A stretch of DNA of 64,000 nt from Bretschneidera sinensis (Eukaryota; Streptophyta; Magnoliopsida; Brassicales; Akaniaceae), in NCBI GenBank assembly GCA_023935145.1, contig CM043699.1:126203536-126267535 (forward strand), in the 5' to 3' direction. Shown here piece by piece: positions 35,638 through 46,133 of this stretch. How positions within the stretch are numbered: the stretch's first letter is position 1; every line of letters begins with the position of its first letter. The notes beneath the pieces were generated by a model, which was given only the letters and a program-made list of their open reading frames with translations, was not told the origin of the DNA and made no database searches. The position numbers and the translations under genes are program-made.

Positions 35638-36659
35638 GAGCGTCTGGCTGAAGACGTAAAACTTAGCACTTATAGGAGGCAACCCACAACATATCCTTTT
35701 ACTTTTACTGTTTTTCATATTTCTTTTTCTTATTTATTATTATTATTTTGTTGTTTTCCAGTTTTACTTTAGTATTTATTTTTCAAGGACAAATAAACGA
35801 AGCAGTTCAAATGATCGTGTACAACTTTCAACTCCACGCACCGTTGGTTAAAAAGGGAGTTTCTTTTACCTTTTCTTTAACATTGAGGACAATATAATTT
35901 TTCAGTTGGGGGTGGAGGAAACATATTCTTTTTCTTTCATTGAACTACTTGGTGTCATCTTTGTTTTAAGCATACTTTGTGGTTGCCTTGGAGTTAATTC
36001 ACATGTCAATGATATAAACTTAATTGAGATAGCAGATAGCATTTAGAAGGAGTTAAATTTAGTTTCAGTTTGAAATTAATTTAAATATCAATCTTTATCT
36101 GGTTTGAGACTCTAGTTTGTGGTAAGATTGTATGATTAGTGGTTATGTTTAAAGCTAAGAGATTGAGTTCCTTTACTTATGAATCATTCCCGTTCTTTCT
36201 TAACCTTTACCTTAGCCTAACATTACAAGCTTATTAAAGACCTTTTGATCCAATGTAGTGTGATTTTTCTACAATAGTGGAGAGTGATTTGAAAAGTGAA
36301 CCTATGGAGCTTGTTTTTGTGATTGATATCACGCAATTTATTACGTTTTTAGAGGCCAAGACTTGTATTCATGAATGTTATGCATAAAATCATCCGGGTG
36401 TTCGGATTAATGGTTTGTGGTAAGATCGATGTTAAGAGTCAATAACGGTTTTAAGATTGATGTTTGGATCACTTTTGGACTTAGTTGAAATTTAATGATT
36501 CTATGTGCCATATATTATGGGCAATTTTTTAGACAAAAAGTGAATTACTCTTGGTTCAACGCTAGCATTGCTTTACCTTGTTTTTAACTCCTACCATAGA
36601 ATTCATCTCTTATTTTCGCTTCAATTGCTAGGGACTAGCAATAAGCTAGTTAGGGGTTG
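35638..36659 (+). other. 3' internal region and polypurine tract of element B
   Basis: The conserved post-gag block is at 35640-35690 (GCGTCTGGCTGAAGACGTAA, then GGAGGCAACCCAC). A GAGGACAATAT and GTTGGGGGTGGAGG stretch lies at 35883-35917. The polypurine tract TTAGGGGTTG precedes the LTR at 36660. No coding frame. Confidence 0.75.
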
Positions 36660-38091
36660 TGATGAGACTCATAAAATGCATCTAAACAGTACTTAATTGT
36701 TAGCATTTTAGGGTTGATCGATGTTGGAATTACACTTTTATACCTTAATAACTCTAAAGCGTTATTCTTGAATCGTTGACTTATTTCAGTGCATTTTCAG
36801 GTACTTTGAGCTTAAAAAGGAGATAGAAAAGCTATCATCGTTTTAAACACGAAGCTTTAATGAATACTCGAGTGAGATAATGGTCGCGGAAGAGTCAAAA
36901 TGAAGAGAAACCAAGAAAGGAGATTTACTAAATTGCCAAAATTGCCCGTACAGATCAATCATCTTTGAAAATTAAACTGTATTGATGCAAGAAGAACCAG
37001 GAGATGAGCCATATATGCTTAGAAAGATCTGAAAGTCTATTTTTTGGAGAATTTACGGCTTGTAAAAATTATTTTTCTAGAGAAAGTTATGGCAGTTTTA
37101 GTAGACAAAGGTCAGGTTGTGCGAGCTGTGCGGGATTTCAGTGTGATTTTGGGCTTAAATCCCATATCCCACATTGGTTGGAAAACACATTTCTATATCC
37201 CACATCGGATTGGAAACACATTGCACTCGTGGTATTTCCCTATAAAAGGCCTACTCCACTTTAGCTTTGAGGCATCAATCGGAGCTCATCTGAAATCATC
37301 AGAGAGTGACTCCAGAGGGCCTTTAGGAGCAATCCGAAAGTATAAATTTGGAGGGCAAGCTGAGGATGATCGTTGAGAGGCCGGAGGTAACTTAAGGAAG
37401 CATAAGCCCCATGGCTGACTAGTCTCCAAGCAAGGCGAATGGATGAATCCCTAGGTGTAGTTGTTCTTAGTTTTCTTTATTTGATTCAGTTGTAGTTGGA
37501 TATTATTTTCGTTAAACATTTTTGTGTTTTATTCTTAATTTAATTAGTAGATTTATTATTACTCCGGTGATTGCATGCTTCTTTTCCATATTAGTTCAGT
37601 CATGCTTGTCTTATGTGTACCTGTTTGGGTGTGATTGAGTCCGGTAGATCTCTTTTATAGATTTTTCCATTGCTGCGGTATTGTTGTTTAGATATATCAT
37701 CGTCTCTTGATAATTTATAAGTTAGGTCATGTGTGCTTGAAAGTAAAGAAGATTTCATAACAATTACATTAGGATTTATAAATGCACTTTAATCGAATAT
37801 TTTTCGATTGCCTGTTTGGGATGTGAAACTTGCAATCGAGATAAAAACAACTGAATCAAGTTAGGATTAGAGCAATGAACCTAGGAAGGATTTCTGGAAC
37901 CTTGTCGTTTCTTTATTATTATTCAATCATTAACATAATTTTCATAAAATCAACAATTCAGATTCTTTTAATCAATCTTTTATCGTTTGTGTTCAAGTTT
38001 ACACCTTCTTCTGTAATTAACTTGTTTCCCTGTGGAATCAACACCCCAAAGCTGTACTACAAATAACCGCGTTATACTTTGGGCGTAATCA
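36660..38091 (+). repeat. 3' LTR of element B
   Basis: Aligns with 32135-33591, starts TGATGAGACTC, ends GGGCGTAATCA. Differences from the 5' LTR are scattered substitutions, which would allow dating. Confidence 0.9.
37197..37248 (+). promoter_or_regulatory. USE and TATA box, B 3' LTR
   Basis: ATCCCACATCG at 37197-37207, 33 bp, TATAAAAG at 37241-37248. The upstream second box has decayed to ATCCCACATTG (37166-37176). Confidence 0.65.
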
Positions 38092-38842
38092 CTTTTGCTA
38101 CCAAGGGGGAGATGATCGTTGAGAGGCCAGAGGCAACTCGATGACGCATGAGCCCCATGGTCGGCTAGTCTCCAAGCAAGGCAAAGAGATGAATCCCTAG
38201 GTGTAGTTGTTCTTATTTTCCTTTATTTGATTCAGTTGTAGTTTGATGTTATTTTCATTAAACATTGTTATGTTTTATTCTTTAATTTAATTAGTAGATT
38301 TTTTTATTAGTTCGGTGATTGCATGCTTCTTTTCCATATAAGTCTAGTCATGCTCTTCTTATGTGTATCTGTTTGGGTGTGATTGAGTCCGATAGATCTC
38401 TTTTATAGATTTGTCCATTACCGTAGTATTTTCATTTAGATATATCGTCGTCTTTTGATAATTTATAAGTTAGGTCATGTGTGCTTGAAAGTAAAGAATA
38501 ATTAATATCAATTACATTAAGGTTTATACATGCGCTTTAATTGAATATTTGTTGATTGCCTGTTTGTGATGTGAAACTTGCAATCGAGATAAAAACAACT
38601 GAATCAAGTTAGGATTAGGGCAACAAACCTAGGAAAGATTTTCGGAACCTTGTTGTTTCTTTATTATATTATCCATCAATTATTTACACAATTTTCACAC
38701 AATCAATAATTCAGATTTTGTCACTTTAACTTTTATCGTTTGTGTTGAGGTTTGCACCTTCTTTTGTAATTAGTTTGTTTCCCTGTGGAATCGACACCCC
38801 AAAGTTGTTCTACAATACCGCGTTATGTTTTGGGTGTAATCA
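38092..38842 (+). repeat. 3' LTR of element A, right part
   Basis: Begins with the CTTTT duplication and continues GCTACCAAGGGGGAG exactly as the 5' LTR does at about 25221; ends GGGTGTAATCA at 38842, followed by the GTCTT duplication. Confidence 0.9.
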
Positions 38843-39738
38843 GTCTTTAACACCTCTAGTTCCCTAGTGAGCATCTCGACCTTGGCCTTAAGGTTATCCT
38901 CTTCCCTAAGATGGTAAATTCCACCACCATTTGGGTGCTATATAGGTCGTGACCTATTTGTGCTTTTAGTAGCACTAGGTCCAGTCCAAGTGTGAGCTTT
39001 TTCAGCAATCTCATTGAGGTACTCTATGGCCTCATCGGGATCTTTTTCTAAAAATTCACTATTATACATAATCTCTACAAATTGGCGCTCCCTATATGTA
39101 AGTCCCTCATAAAAATATCTCATTAAGCGCCAATTCTCATACCTATAGTGAGAGCACATACTCAACAACTCCTTAAATCTCTCCTAAGACTGATATAAAG
39201 TCTCATTATCCTTTTGTGCAAAGGTGAAGATTTACCTTTTTAAAGCATTGGTCTTATGTTGGAGGAAGTATTTATTAAAAATAATTCGAGTCATCTCAGT
39301 CCACGACCTAATAGATCGTGGTCTTAGTGAGTATAGCTAACTCTTAGCTCTATCCTTCAAAGCGAAAGGAAAGAACTTAAGCCTCACAATGTCATCGGTT
39401 TCATCTTGACTATGAAAAGTCGCCACTACTTCGTCAAATTCTCTAATGTGCACATATGAGTTTTCATTTTCCAAGCCTTTGAATGTAGGGAGTAACTGTA
39501 TTATCCCTGTTTTAAAATCTAGTTGGCGAGTATTGGCTGAAAACATAATGCATGATGGTGTGGCTGTGTGTGTAGGGTTGAGATAATCCTAAAGGGTCCT
39601 AGGGGGTTGATATTCATGTTCACTTATTTCTTCTGGACTAGATGGATTGTCAAATAAAGGATTTAGAAAAGAATTTAATTCTGACTCTAATACAGGCCTA
39701 CAAGCAAATCTACCAAAAGTGTCTCTATATTGGGGCAT
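38843..39738 (-). pseudogene. Gag N-terminal half of element D
   Basis: Minus-strand frame starting at an ATG at 39738 (MPQYRDTFGRF, like element A), with the Retrotrans_gag core at about 39400-39000 (LKFFPFALKDRAKS, FVEIMYNSEFLEKDPDEAIE). Stops interrupt it, with no frameshift, and it ends at the A insertion site; the rest is at 24648-23827. Confidence 0.85.
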
Positions 39739-39903
39739 GCAAGATCACAAAATGATAAAATAAAATAAAATAAAAAATTAATGCATCAAGCTAAAGGAAG
39801 AAACGAAGTTACCGCCTTTACAAACTGCTGAAAAGAAAAACTATTTACAAATCTTCTACCGTCTTGTCTCAAAGTTGACAAACTTCCTTAAGTTAAGCAC
39901 ATC

Positions 39904-39921
39904 TCCCCAGCAACAGCACCA
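39904..39921 (-). other. Primer binding site, tRNA-Asp type, decayed (element D)
   Basis: Minus strand TGGTGCTGTTGCTGGGGA differs from the tRNA-Asp complement at three positions, all C-to-T. Confidence 0.75.
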
Positions 39922-39926
39922 AAATT

Positions 39927-41389
39927 TGATTACATCCAAAGAGCAACGCGGTAGTTGTAGCATGTCTTTGGGGTGTCGATTCCACAGGGAGACAAACTAA
40001 CTACAAGAGAAGGTGCAAACCGTAAAACGAACGATAAAAGTTAAACGAGAAAAATTAAATTTGAAGTAGTGTGAAATAATTGTGTAAATATAATAGAGAA
40101 CAACAAGGGTCCAGGAATCCTCCCTAGGTTCGTTGCCTTATTCCAATCTTGATTCAGTTGTTTTTATCTCGATTGCAAGTTTCACATCCCAAATAAGCAA
40201 TCGACAAATATTCAATTAAAGCATATATATAAACCTTAATGTAATTGTTATGAAATACTCTTTCGAATTAAGCACACATGACTTATCCTATAGGTTTATC
40301 AAGAAATGACAATATATCTTTAATGAAAATATCGCATTAATGGACAAACCTAAAAGAGAAGTCTACCGAACTCAATCACATCCAAACAGACTGACATAAG
40401 AAGAGCATAACTAGACTTATATCTAGGAGAAGCATGCAATCACCGGATTAAAAAGAAATCTTCTAATTAGATTAAAGAATAAATCATAACAATGTTTGAC
40501 AATAAATCCCAATTACAACTAAACCAATAAAGGAAAATAAAGAACAACTACACCTAGGGATTCATCCCTTCGCCTTGCTTGGAGATTAGTTGGCCATGGG
40601 GGAGAGTCTGGTAGCCTTCATGATGTTTTTCCCGGCCTCTGACCTCTAATCGATGATCCTTTTACAAACCCTAAGTGGTCTATTTATAATACACAAGGTT
40701 CAAGGGTGTTTTAGGGTTTAAAAAGTCATTAAAATCCTAATTAGGTCAAAGCTCGGAGAAGAAAAACGTGTGCGCGCTGCAGTGCTCCTTTATAGGCGCT
40801 GCGGTGCTAGCTTCAGCTTGGTTGGGTATGCTTCTAGGCACTACAGTGCTGCTAGAGGAGCACCGCGGTGCTAGTTGATGGTTCAAGACATGTAGGCTTC
40901 TGGGCACGGTGCTGGCTGAGGAGCACCGCGATGCTGGCTGGTGTTGTTCTGGAGGCTTGACCTTTATCTACTAAAACTGCCATAACTTTCTCTAGGAAAA
41001 TCATTTTGATGAGCCGTCAAATTCTTCAGAAAACAGACTTCCGGATCTTTCTAAGAATATATGGCTCATCTCCTGGTTCCTCTTGCATCATTACAGTTTA
41101 ATTTTCAAAGATGATTGATCTGTACGGGCAATTCTGGCAATTTAGTGAAACTCTTTTCCAAGTGCTTGTGAACCTTCACTCTGGTGTTCATCAAGTCATT
41201 GTACTTCAAGCAATGATAGCTTTTCCATCTTTTTTGAACTTAAAGTACCTAAAAATTCATCGAAATAGATCAATGATCCAAGAATGACACTTTAGAGTTG
41301 TTAAGGTATAAAAGTGTAATTCAAACCTAGATCAACCCTAAAATACTAACAATTAAGTACTGTAAAGATGCATTTTATGACTCATATCA
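39927..41389 (-). repeat. Complete LTR of element D (5' of gag)
   Basis: Minus strand TGATATGAGTCATAAAATGC...GTAATCA. It contains the 186-bp module (41150-40970), a palindrome-rich stretch around 40945-40770 with AGCACCGCGGTGCT, and TATAAATA at 40690-40683 as the likely TATA box. There is no RTCCCACATCG box in this family. Confidence 0.85.
40770..40945 (-). repeat. Iterated CpG-rich palindromes in the D LTR
   Basis: Variants of AGCACCGCGGTGCT (a perfect 14-bp palindrome) occur at least five times here and again in the second LTR at 43559-43715, upstream of the TATA box. Many variants show transitions at CpG. Confidence 0.75.
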
Positions 41390-42717
41390 TAACCCCCAAC
41401 TAGCTTATTGCTAGTCCCTAGCAATTCAAGCGAAAACAAGAGATGAATCGTTAATCCCACGACAATGTTAGTGTTAAACCAAGAGTAATTTACTTTTGTC
41501 TCAAAAATGGCACATAACACACGACACATAGAATCATTAAATTTCACCCAAGTCCAAAAGAAATCTAAACATCAATCTTAAAATTGTTATCGACTCTTAA
41601 CATCCATTTTATCACAATCCATTAATCCGAACACCCAGATGATTTTATGCACAACATTCATGAATACAAGTCTTGGCCTCTAAAAAATATTAAATTGCGT
41701 GACATCAATCATAAAAACAAGCTCTATAGGCTCACTTTTCAAATCACTCTCCACTATTGTAGAAAAATTACACTACATTGGATCAATAGGTCTTTAATAA
41801 GCTTGTAACATTAGGCTAAGGTAAAGGTTAAGAAAAAATGGGAAGGATTCACAAGTAAAAGAACTCAATCTCTTAGCTTTAAACATAACCATTTTTAAGC
41901 ACTAGATAACCTTACTTCATCACCCAACTTTTTCAGCTATTGTTCGAGCATTTTTCTCAAAACACCACTTTTCCTTTCTTTTCTTCTTTCTTTGCCATAA
42001 TTCACTTTTTTTTTCTTTTCTTTTGTATTTTGGCATAAGATCATTTACCTCATTTTTCATTCTTTTCTTTTCTTTTCTTTTCCACAACCCCCAACTTATC
42101 TCCTTTAATGTACTTGGGTTATGGTAGTGATATTTTCTCATATTTTTATCCTTACTCCTTTTGAGTGCTTCTCAATAAATGTGTATGACTAAGTTCTTTT
42201 AAAAGGAAGGTAAGGATAAAATATTTTAGGTGAGTAAATGGGCTAATGAAAGAAACAAGGCTCAAATGGGTGACTAGTGACAAATATAGCAATGGTAAGT
42301 TCGAAAGGCTCAAACGGTCCAAAAATGGCCTATATCATATCCTAAGTAATATGCATTCTAGGAATTCTCCTCAAGTGGTTATCAAGTAAGTTCTAGAGCT
42401 TGTCGAGACCGCAAAAATATTCACAAAATAATTACACATAAAACTTCTCTAAATGTTTAAGACTAATCACACAACTTATCACAAACTAGAGTCTCAAGCC
42501 AAATGAAGATTGGTACTTTAATTAATTTCAAACCGAAGCAAAATTTAACTTCTTCTAAATGTTAAATGCTATCTCAATTAAGTTCATATCATTTACATGT
42601 GAATTAACTCTAAGGCTAACACAAGGCATGCTAAAAACAAACAAGAAAGGAAAATAACACCAAGCAGTTCAATGGAAAAAGAAAAAAAATATGGAAATAA
42701 AGAATATAGAAACAAAG
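41390..42717 (-). other. 3' internal fragment of element D between two LTRs
   Basis: Begins (minus strand, at its far end) about 65 bp in common with 23466-23530 and runs to the polypurine tract GCTAGTTGGGGGTTA next to 41389. It aligns with 35920-36655 of B in part, plus an extra block at about 41930-42420 rich in TTTTCTTTTC runs. No gag or primer site, so the copy has lost everything between its 5' LTR and this point. Confidence 0.75.
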
Positions 42718-44160
42718 TATAACGCCCAAAGTATAACGTGGTAGTTGTAGCACGACTATGGGGTGTCGATTCCACAGGGAGACAAACTAACTACAAGAGA
42801 AAGTGCAAACCTTAAAACGAACGATAAAAGTTAAACGAGAAAATTTGAATTTGAAGTAGTGTGAAATAATTGTGTAAATATAATAGAGAACAAAAAGGGT
42901 CCGGGAATCCTCCCTAGGTTCATTGCCTTATTTCAATCTTGATTCAGTTGTTTTTATCTCGATTGCAAGTTTCACATCCTAAACAAGTAATCGACAAATA
43001 TTCAATTAAAGTATATATATAAACCCTAATGTAATTGTTATAAAATACTCTTTCGAATTAAGCACACATGACCTATCCTATAGGTTTATCAAGAAACGAC
43101 AATATATCTTTAATGACAATATCGTAGTAATGGACAAACCTAAAAGAGAAGTCTACCGGACTCAATCACATCCAAACATATTGACATAAGAAGAGCATGA
43201 CTAGACTTATATCTAGGAGAAACATACAATCGCCGGATTAAGAGGAAATCTTCTAATTAGATTAAAGAATAAATTATAACAATGTTTGACAATAAATCCC
43301 AATTAAAACTAAACCAATAAAGGAAAATAAAGAACAACTACACCTAGGGATTCATCCCTTCGCCTTGCTTGGAGATTAGTTGGCCATAGAGGAGAATGTG
43401 GTAGCCTTCATGATGTTTTCCCCGGCCTCCGGCCTCTAATCAATGATCTTTTTATAAACTCTAAGTGGTCTATTTATAATACACAAGGTCCAAGGGTGTT
43501 TTAGGGTTTAAAAAGTCATTAAAATCCTAATTAGGTCAAAGCTCGGAGAAGAAAAATGTGTGCGCGCTGCTGTGCTCCTTTATGGGCACTGCGGTGCTAG
43601 CTTCAACTTGGTTGGGTATGCTTCTGGGCATTGTGGTGCTGCCTGAGGAGGACCGTGGTGCTAGCTGATGGTTCAAGACAAGTAGGCTTCTGGGCACCGC
43701 GGTGCTAGCTGGTGCTGTTCTGGAGGCCTGACCTTTGTCTACTAAAATTGTCATAACTTCCTCTAGGAAAATCATTTTGATGAGCCGTAAAATTCTCCAG
43801 AAAACAGACTTCTGGATCTTTCTAAGCATATAAGGCTCATCTCCTAGTTCTTCTTGCATCAATACAGTTTAATTTGCAAAGTTGATTGATCTGTACGGGC
43901 AATTCTGGCAATTTAGTGAAACTCCTTTCCAAGTGCTTGTGAACCTTCACTCCGGTGTTCATCGAGTCATTGTGCTTCAAGAAATGATAGCTTTTCCATC
44001 TCTTTTGAACTTAAAGTACCTGAAAATGCATCGAAATAAATCAATGATCCAAGAATGACACTTTAGAGTTGTTAAGGTATAAAAGTGCAATTCAAACCTA
44101 TATCAACCCTAAAATGCTAATAATTAAGTACTGTAAAGATGCATTTTATGACTCTAATCA
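42718..44160 (-). repeat. Outer LTR of element D
   Basis: Starts TGATTAGAGTCATAAAATGC on the minus strand and ends near GGGCGTTATA, a few bases short of the usual GTAATCA. Closely similar to 39927-41389, including module (43920-43733), palindromes (43715-43559) and TATA box. Confidence 0.85.
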
Positions 44161-44960
44161 ATACTTATCAACCAAATATTTATTTACCACCAAAGTATAC
44201 GCTAATAATTTAATTTAATATTATCACTAGATATTTGATTTTTTTTTATTTAGATTGCTTAAAGTAAATCTAACTCACCACATAGCACTTAAAGCTACCT
44301 ATGGATCACCTCCTTGCCTTTCCCGTTCCTCTTAGCAATTTTCACCGGTTGCTGATCGTTAACACCTGACATAATATTTGTATTAAATTTTTAATTATTT
44401 CTTCAATTCTTCATAAACCACACCCTTTGAAAATTCACACTTTGACTTCCGAGAAATTTCATGAATGCTAAAAAAATTCAAAAATAAACATTTCGTTATT
44501 ACCTTCTATTTTCTGATAGCTTCTCGGGATTCTCTATAAAATTCCGCAATAAACCCCTTCAAAATTTTGTTATTTCAACCTTTCTTTAGGTTACTAAGTG
44601 TTTAAGAAAATAAAGTGATTTAAAGGAAACTAAACGAAATTCAGTACTAATTCGTATAATTTACATTAAGTAATATATATAAAATTAAACTTTTGCAACC
44701 AAAAGACTCAGCCCAAATTTGCTTCATCAGCAGCCTTAATCCTTCCACGTTTTTGCTACCTGTATTACACTTGTTTAACATGCATGCCTCCTATTTACAT
44801 TTGGCAGCAGGTGCTGCCACCTGCTGCCACATTTTGGTGGCCTTTTTTTTTTAATTTAAATTTGACTTTTCGCATATAAGATACATATGTATTATTTTAA
44901 CTCTATGTCATATTTATTAAAGTACTTCTTTGTCCTTCTTTTATAAATACGGGTATTACA

Positions 44961-45265
44961 ACTTATCCTTTGTATAAGTGCCAATCAAAATTTTAGATAT
45001 AAAATAATAGGTTTTTCGCATAAAGTCATCCCGTTAGTATAAGTGCTTTGGAGGTATCGAGATATTGAGGAAATTACGTGGGAATGTAAAGTGAACATGA
45101 GGAAACAATATCCTTGAATTTTTTATAATGTAGCTAAGAAAATTTCGAGGTGTATATAATGTAAATATATTTCAAGTTTTGAAAATTGTTGCAAATAAGT
45201 TTGTGCTTAGTGGTGAAAGGTGATGATTCTATCTTGGGTGGGTTCGTCCAGGATGGGTCGTTACA
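44961..45265 (+). pseudogene. Pol end and 3' LTR remnant of element G
   Basis: After the ACTTA duplication the sequence continues the G pol end (VPIKILDIK region, matching 16330-16500), then a 106-bp LTR remnant (45160-45265) matching only the last 100 bp of the 2-kb LTR, ending GGGTCGTTACA. Most of the LTR has been deleted. Confidence 0.65.
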
Positions 45266-46125
45266 ACACGACCTGGCCTAACTGGTGTTAGGGCATGCAA
45301 CACTCTAGTTGGCTCGAGCAAAGACCAAAAATTTTTTTAAAAAAGAAAAAAAAAATTGCGTGACCTGGCCTAACCAGCCTTGGGGCCAACAACACCATGG
45401 TCAGGTCCAAGTTCAAAAAGTTTTCTAAGCTTTTTCAAAAAAGAAAAAAATATTAGAGTGACTCGAGTTATCCAACTTTTAGGCCGTCCTCTCAAGGTCG
45501 GCAACACCCTAGTCGGTTCATGTCGGGTTCCACTCTGATTTTTTTTCTAAGTTTCTATTAAGAGAGCAAGAAGGATCCCCGACCTCGGTCTCTACTCCCA
45601 AGAGCCTCCAGGATCTAAGTGATCAATTTAAGAGGTCAGTAAGCAAGAAGACCACCTTCTCCTACGGTGAAAAAAGACCACCTTTTCTAAGGCGGAAGAA
45701 GACCACCTTCTCTTAAGGTGGAAGAATACTACTTTTTCCTAAGGTGGAAGAAGACTTTATTCTCTAAGGGAGAAGAAGACCCCCTTCTCTTGAAGTGGAA
45801 GATGACCACATTTCCTAATATATAAGACGACCACTTTCTCAAGGTAGAAAGACTTAACATTCACAAACAAAAAAAAAAACATGATTTGCCCACTTGGTCA
45901 CACCAACATGGACACCCAAAACATCACGCCAATAGGAGACGACACTTGGCTTGATCAATAGCAAAATTGCCATTTTACCACCAAAGGTAAAATGGTAATC
46001 ATACACTTCAAGGTAAATCTGTAATTACTATACTAAAATCCCTAGTTCAATGTCAGCTATTCAAATCAACGACTCAGATTGTTTAGTATCAATGGTTTCC
46101 TAATCAGGATCAACATATTTTCACT
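45266..46125. repeat. Decayed LTR-like region with two tandem repeats
   Basis: A roughly 95-bp unit (GACCTGGCCTAAC...) occurs about three times at 45269-45545. A roughly 30-bp unit (AAGACCACCTTCTC...AAGGTGG) occurs about six times at 45646-45850. The segment leads to CACTATAAATAA and, beyond the hAT insert, to CCGAGTCACC, a layout seen in LTRs of Tat-type Ty3 elements. No coding domain is present, so the identity is inferred. Confidence 0.5.
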
Positions 46126-46133
46126 ATAAATAA

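Larger units (their letters stand above)
32135..38091 (+). mobile_element. Element B: gag-only (TR-GAG-like) Athila-derived element
   Basis: 5.96 kb, complete and flanked by CTTTT (32130-32134, 38092-38096) within the A 3' LTR. Both LTRs (1,457 and 1,432 bp), a tRNA-Asp primer site, a gag frame with linker, a 3' internal region and polypurine tract are present, but no protease, RT, RNase H or integrase. This is the layout of terminal-repeat retrotransposons with a GAG domain, which need enzymes supplied by another element. Its gag and U5 are very close to those of A, making A-like elements plausible helpers. Confidence 0.9.
24649..38842 (+). mobile_element. Element A: full-length Athila-group Ty3 retrotransposon, split by B
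   Basis: GTCTT is duplicated at 24644-24648 and 38843-38847. Layout: 5' LTR (24649-25957), tRNA-Asp primer site, gag-pol in one frame (26163-31538), short 3' internal stretch and a 3' LTR (31731-32134 and 38092-38842) that contains element B. The first 173 bp of the 3' LTR and the polypurine tract are deleted. No env-like frame follows pol. The coding region has stops, so the copy cannot express a complete polyprotein, but all catalytic domains are recognisable. Confidence 0.9.
22596..44160 (-). mobile_element. Element D: rearranged pol-less Athila-type element, split by A
   Basis: Flanked by ATACC (22591-22595) and ATACT (44161-44165), one transition apart, inside LTR H. In minus-strand order: LTR (44160-42718), 3' internal fragment (42717-41390), LTR (41389-39927), tRNA-Asp primer site, gag (39738-38843 continuing at 24648-23827), 3' internal region (23826-23466) and a truncated LTR (23465-22596). 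The gag frame is preserved across A after removing 14,199 bp (A plus one duplication). No protease, RT or integrase is present. The three-LTR layout suggests recombination between tandem copies. Confidence 0.85.
21555..44960 (-). repeat. Solo LTR H of the K family, split by element D
   Basis: The two pieces, 21555-22595 and 44166-44960, together make about 1.84 kb that aligns with the K LTR, with ends TGTAATGACCC and GGGTATTACA. ACTTA is duplicated at 21550-21554 and 44961-44965. The G sequence is continuous when H is removed. No internal K-type region accompanies it, so the element has been reduced to one LTR, a common result of LTR-LTR recombination. Confidence 0.85.
16159..45265 (+). mobile_element. 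Element G: old plus-strand chromovirus, interrupted by H with D, A and B
   Basis: Order: a pol C-terminus (16159-16541), an LTR (16542-18606), truncated gag and pol (18607-21554), then after the nested block the pol end and a 3' LTR remnant (44961-45265). Because a pol end precedes the first LTR, two copies of the family may share that LTR. The left side is cut by K. It is the oldest identifiable layer of the nest. Confidence 0.7.

Noticed and set aside
43536..43862. 108-residue minus-strand frame in the D LTR
   Set aside because: It spans the shared 186-bp module and the palindromes; the equivalent frame is broken in the other LTR copies, so coding is unlikely.
22596..44160. Treating the LTRs at 39927 and 42718 as two independent solo LTRs
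   Set aside because: The D gag frame, primer site and outer duplication tie them to one composite insertion.
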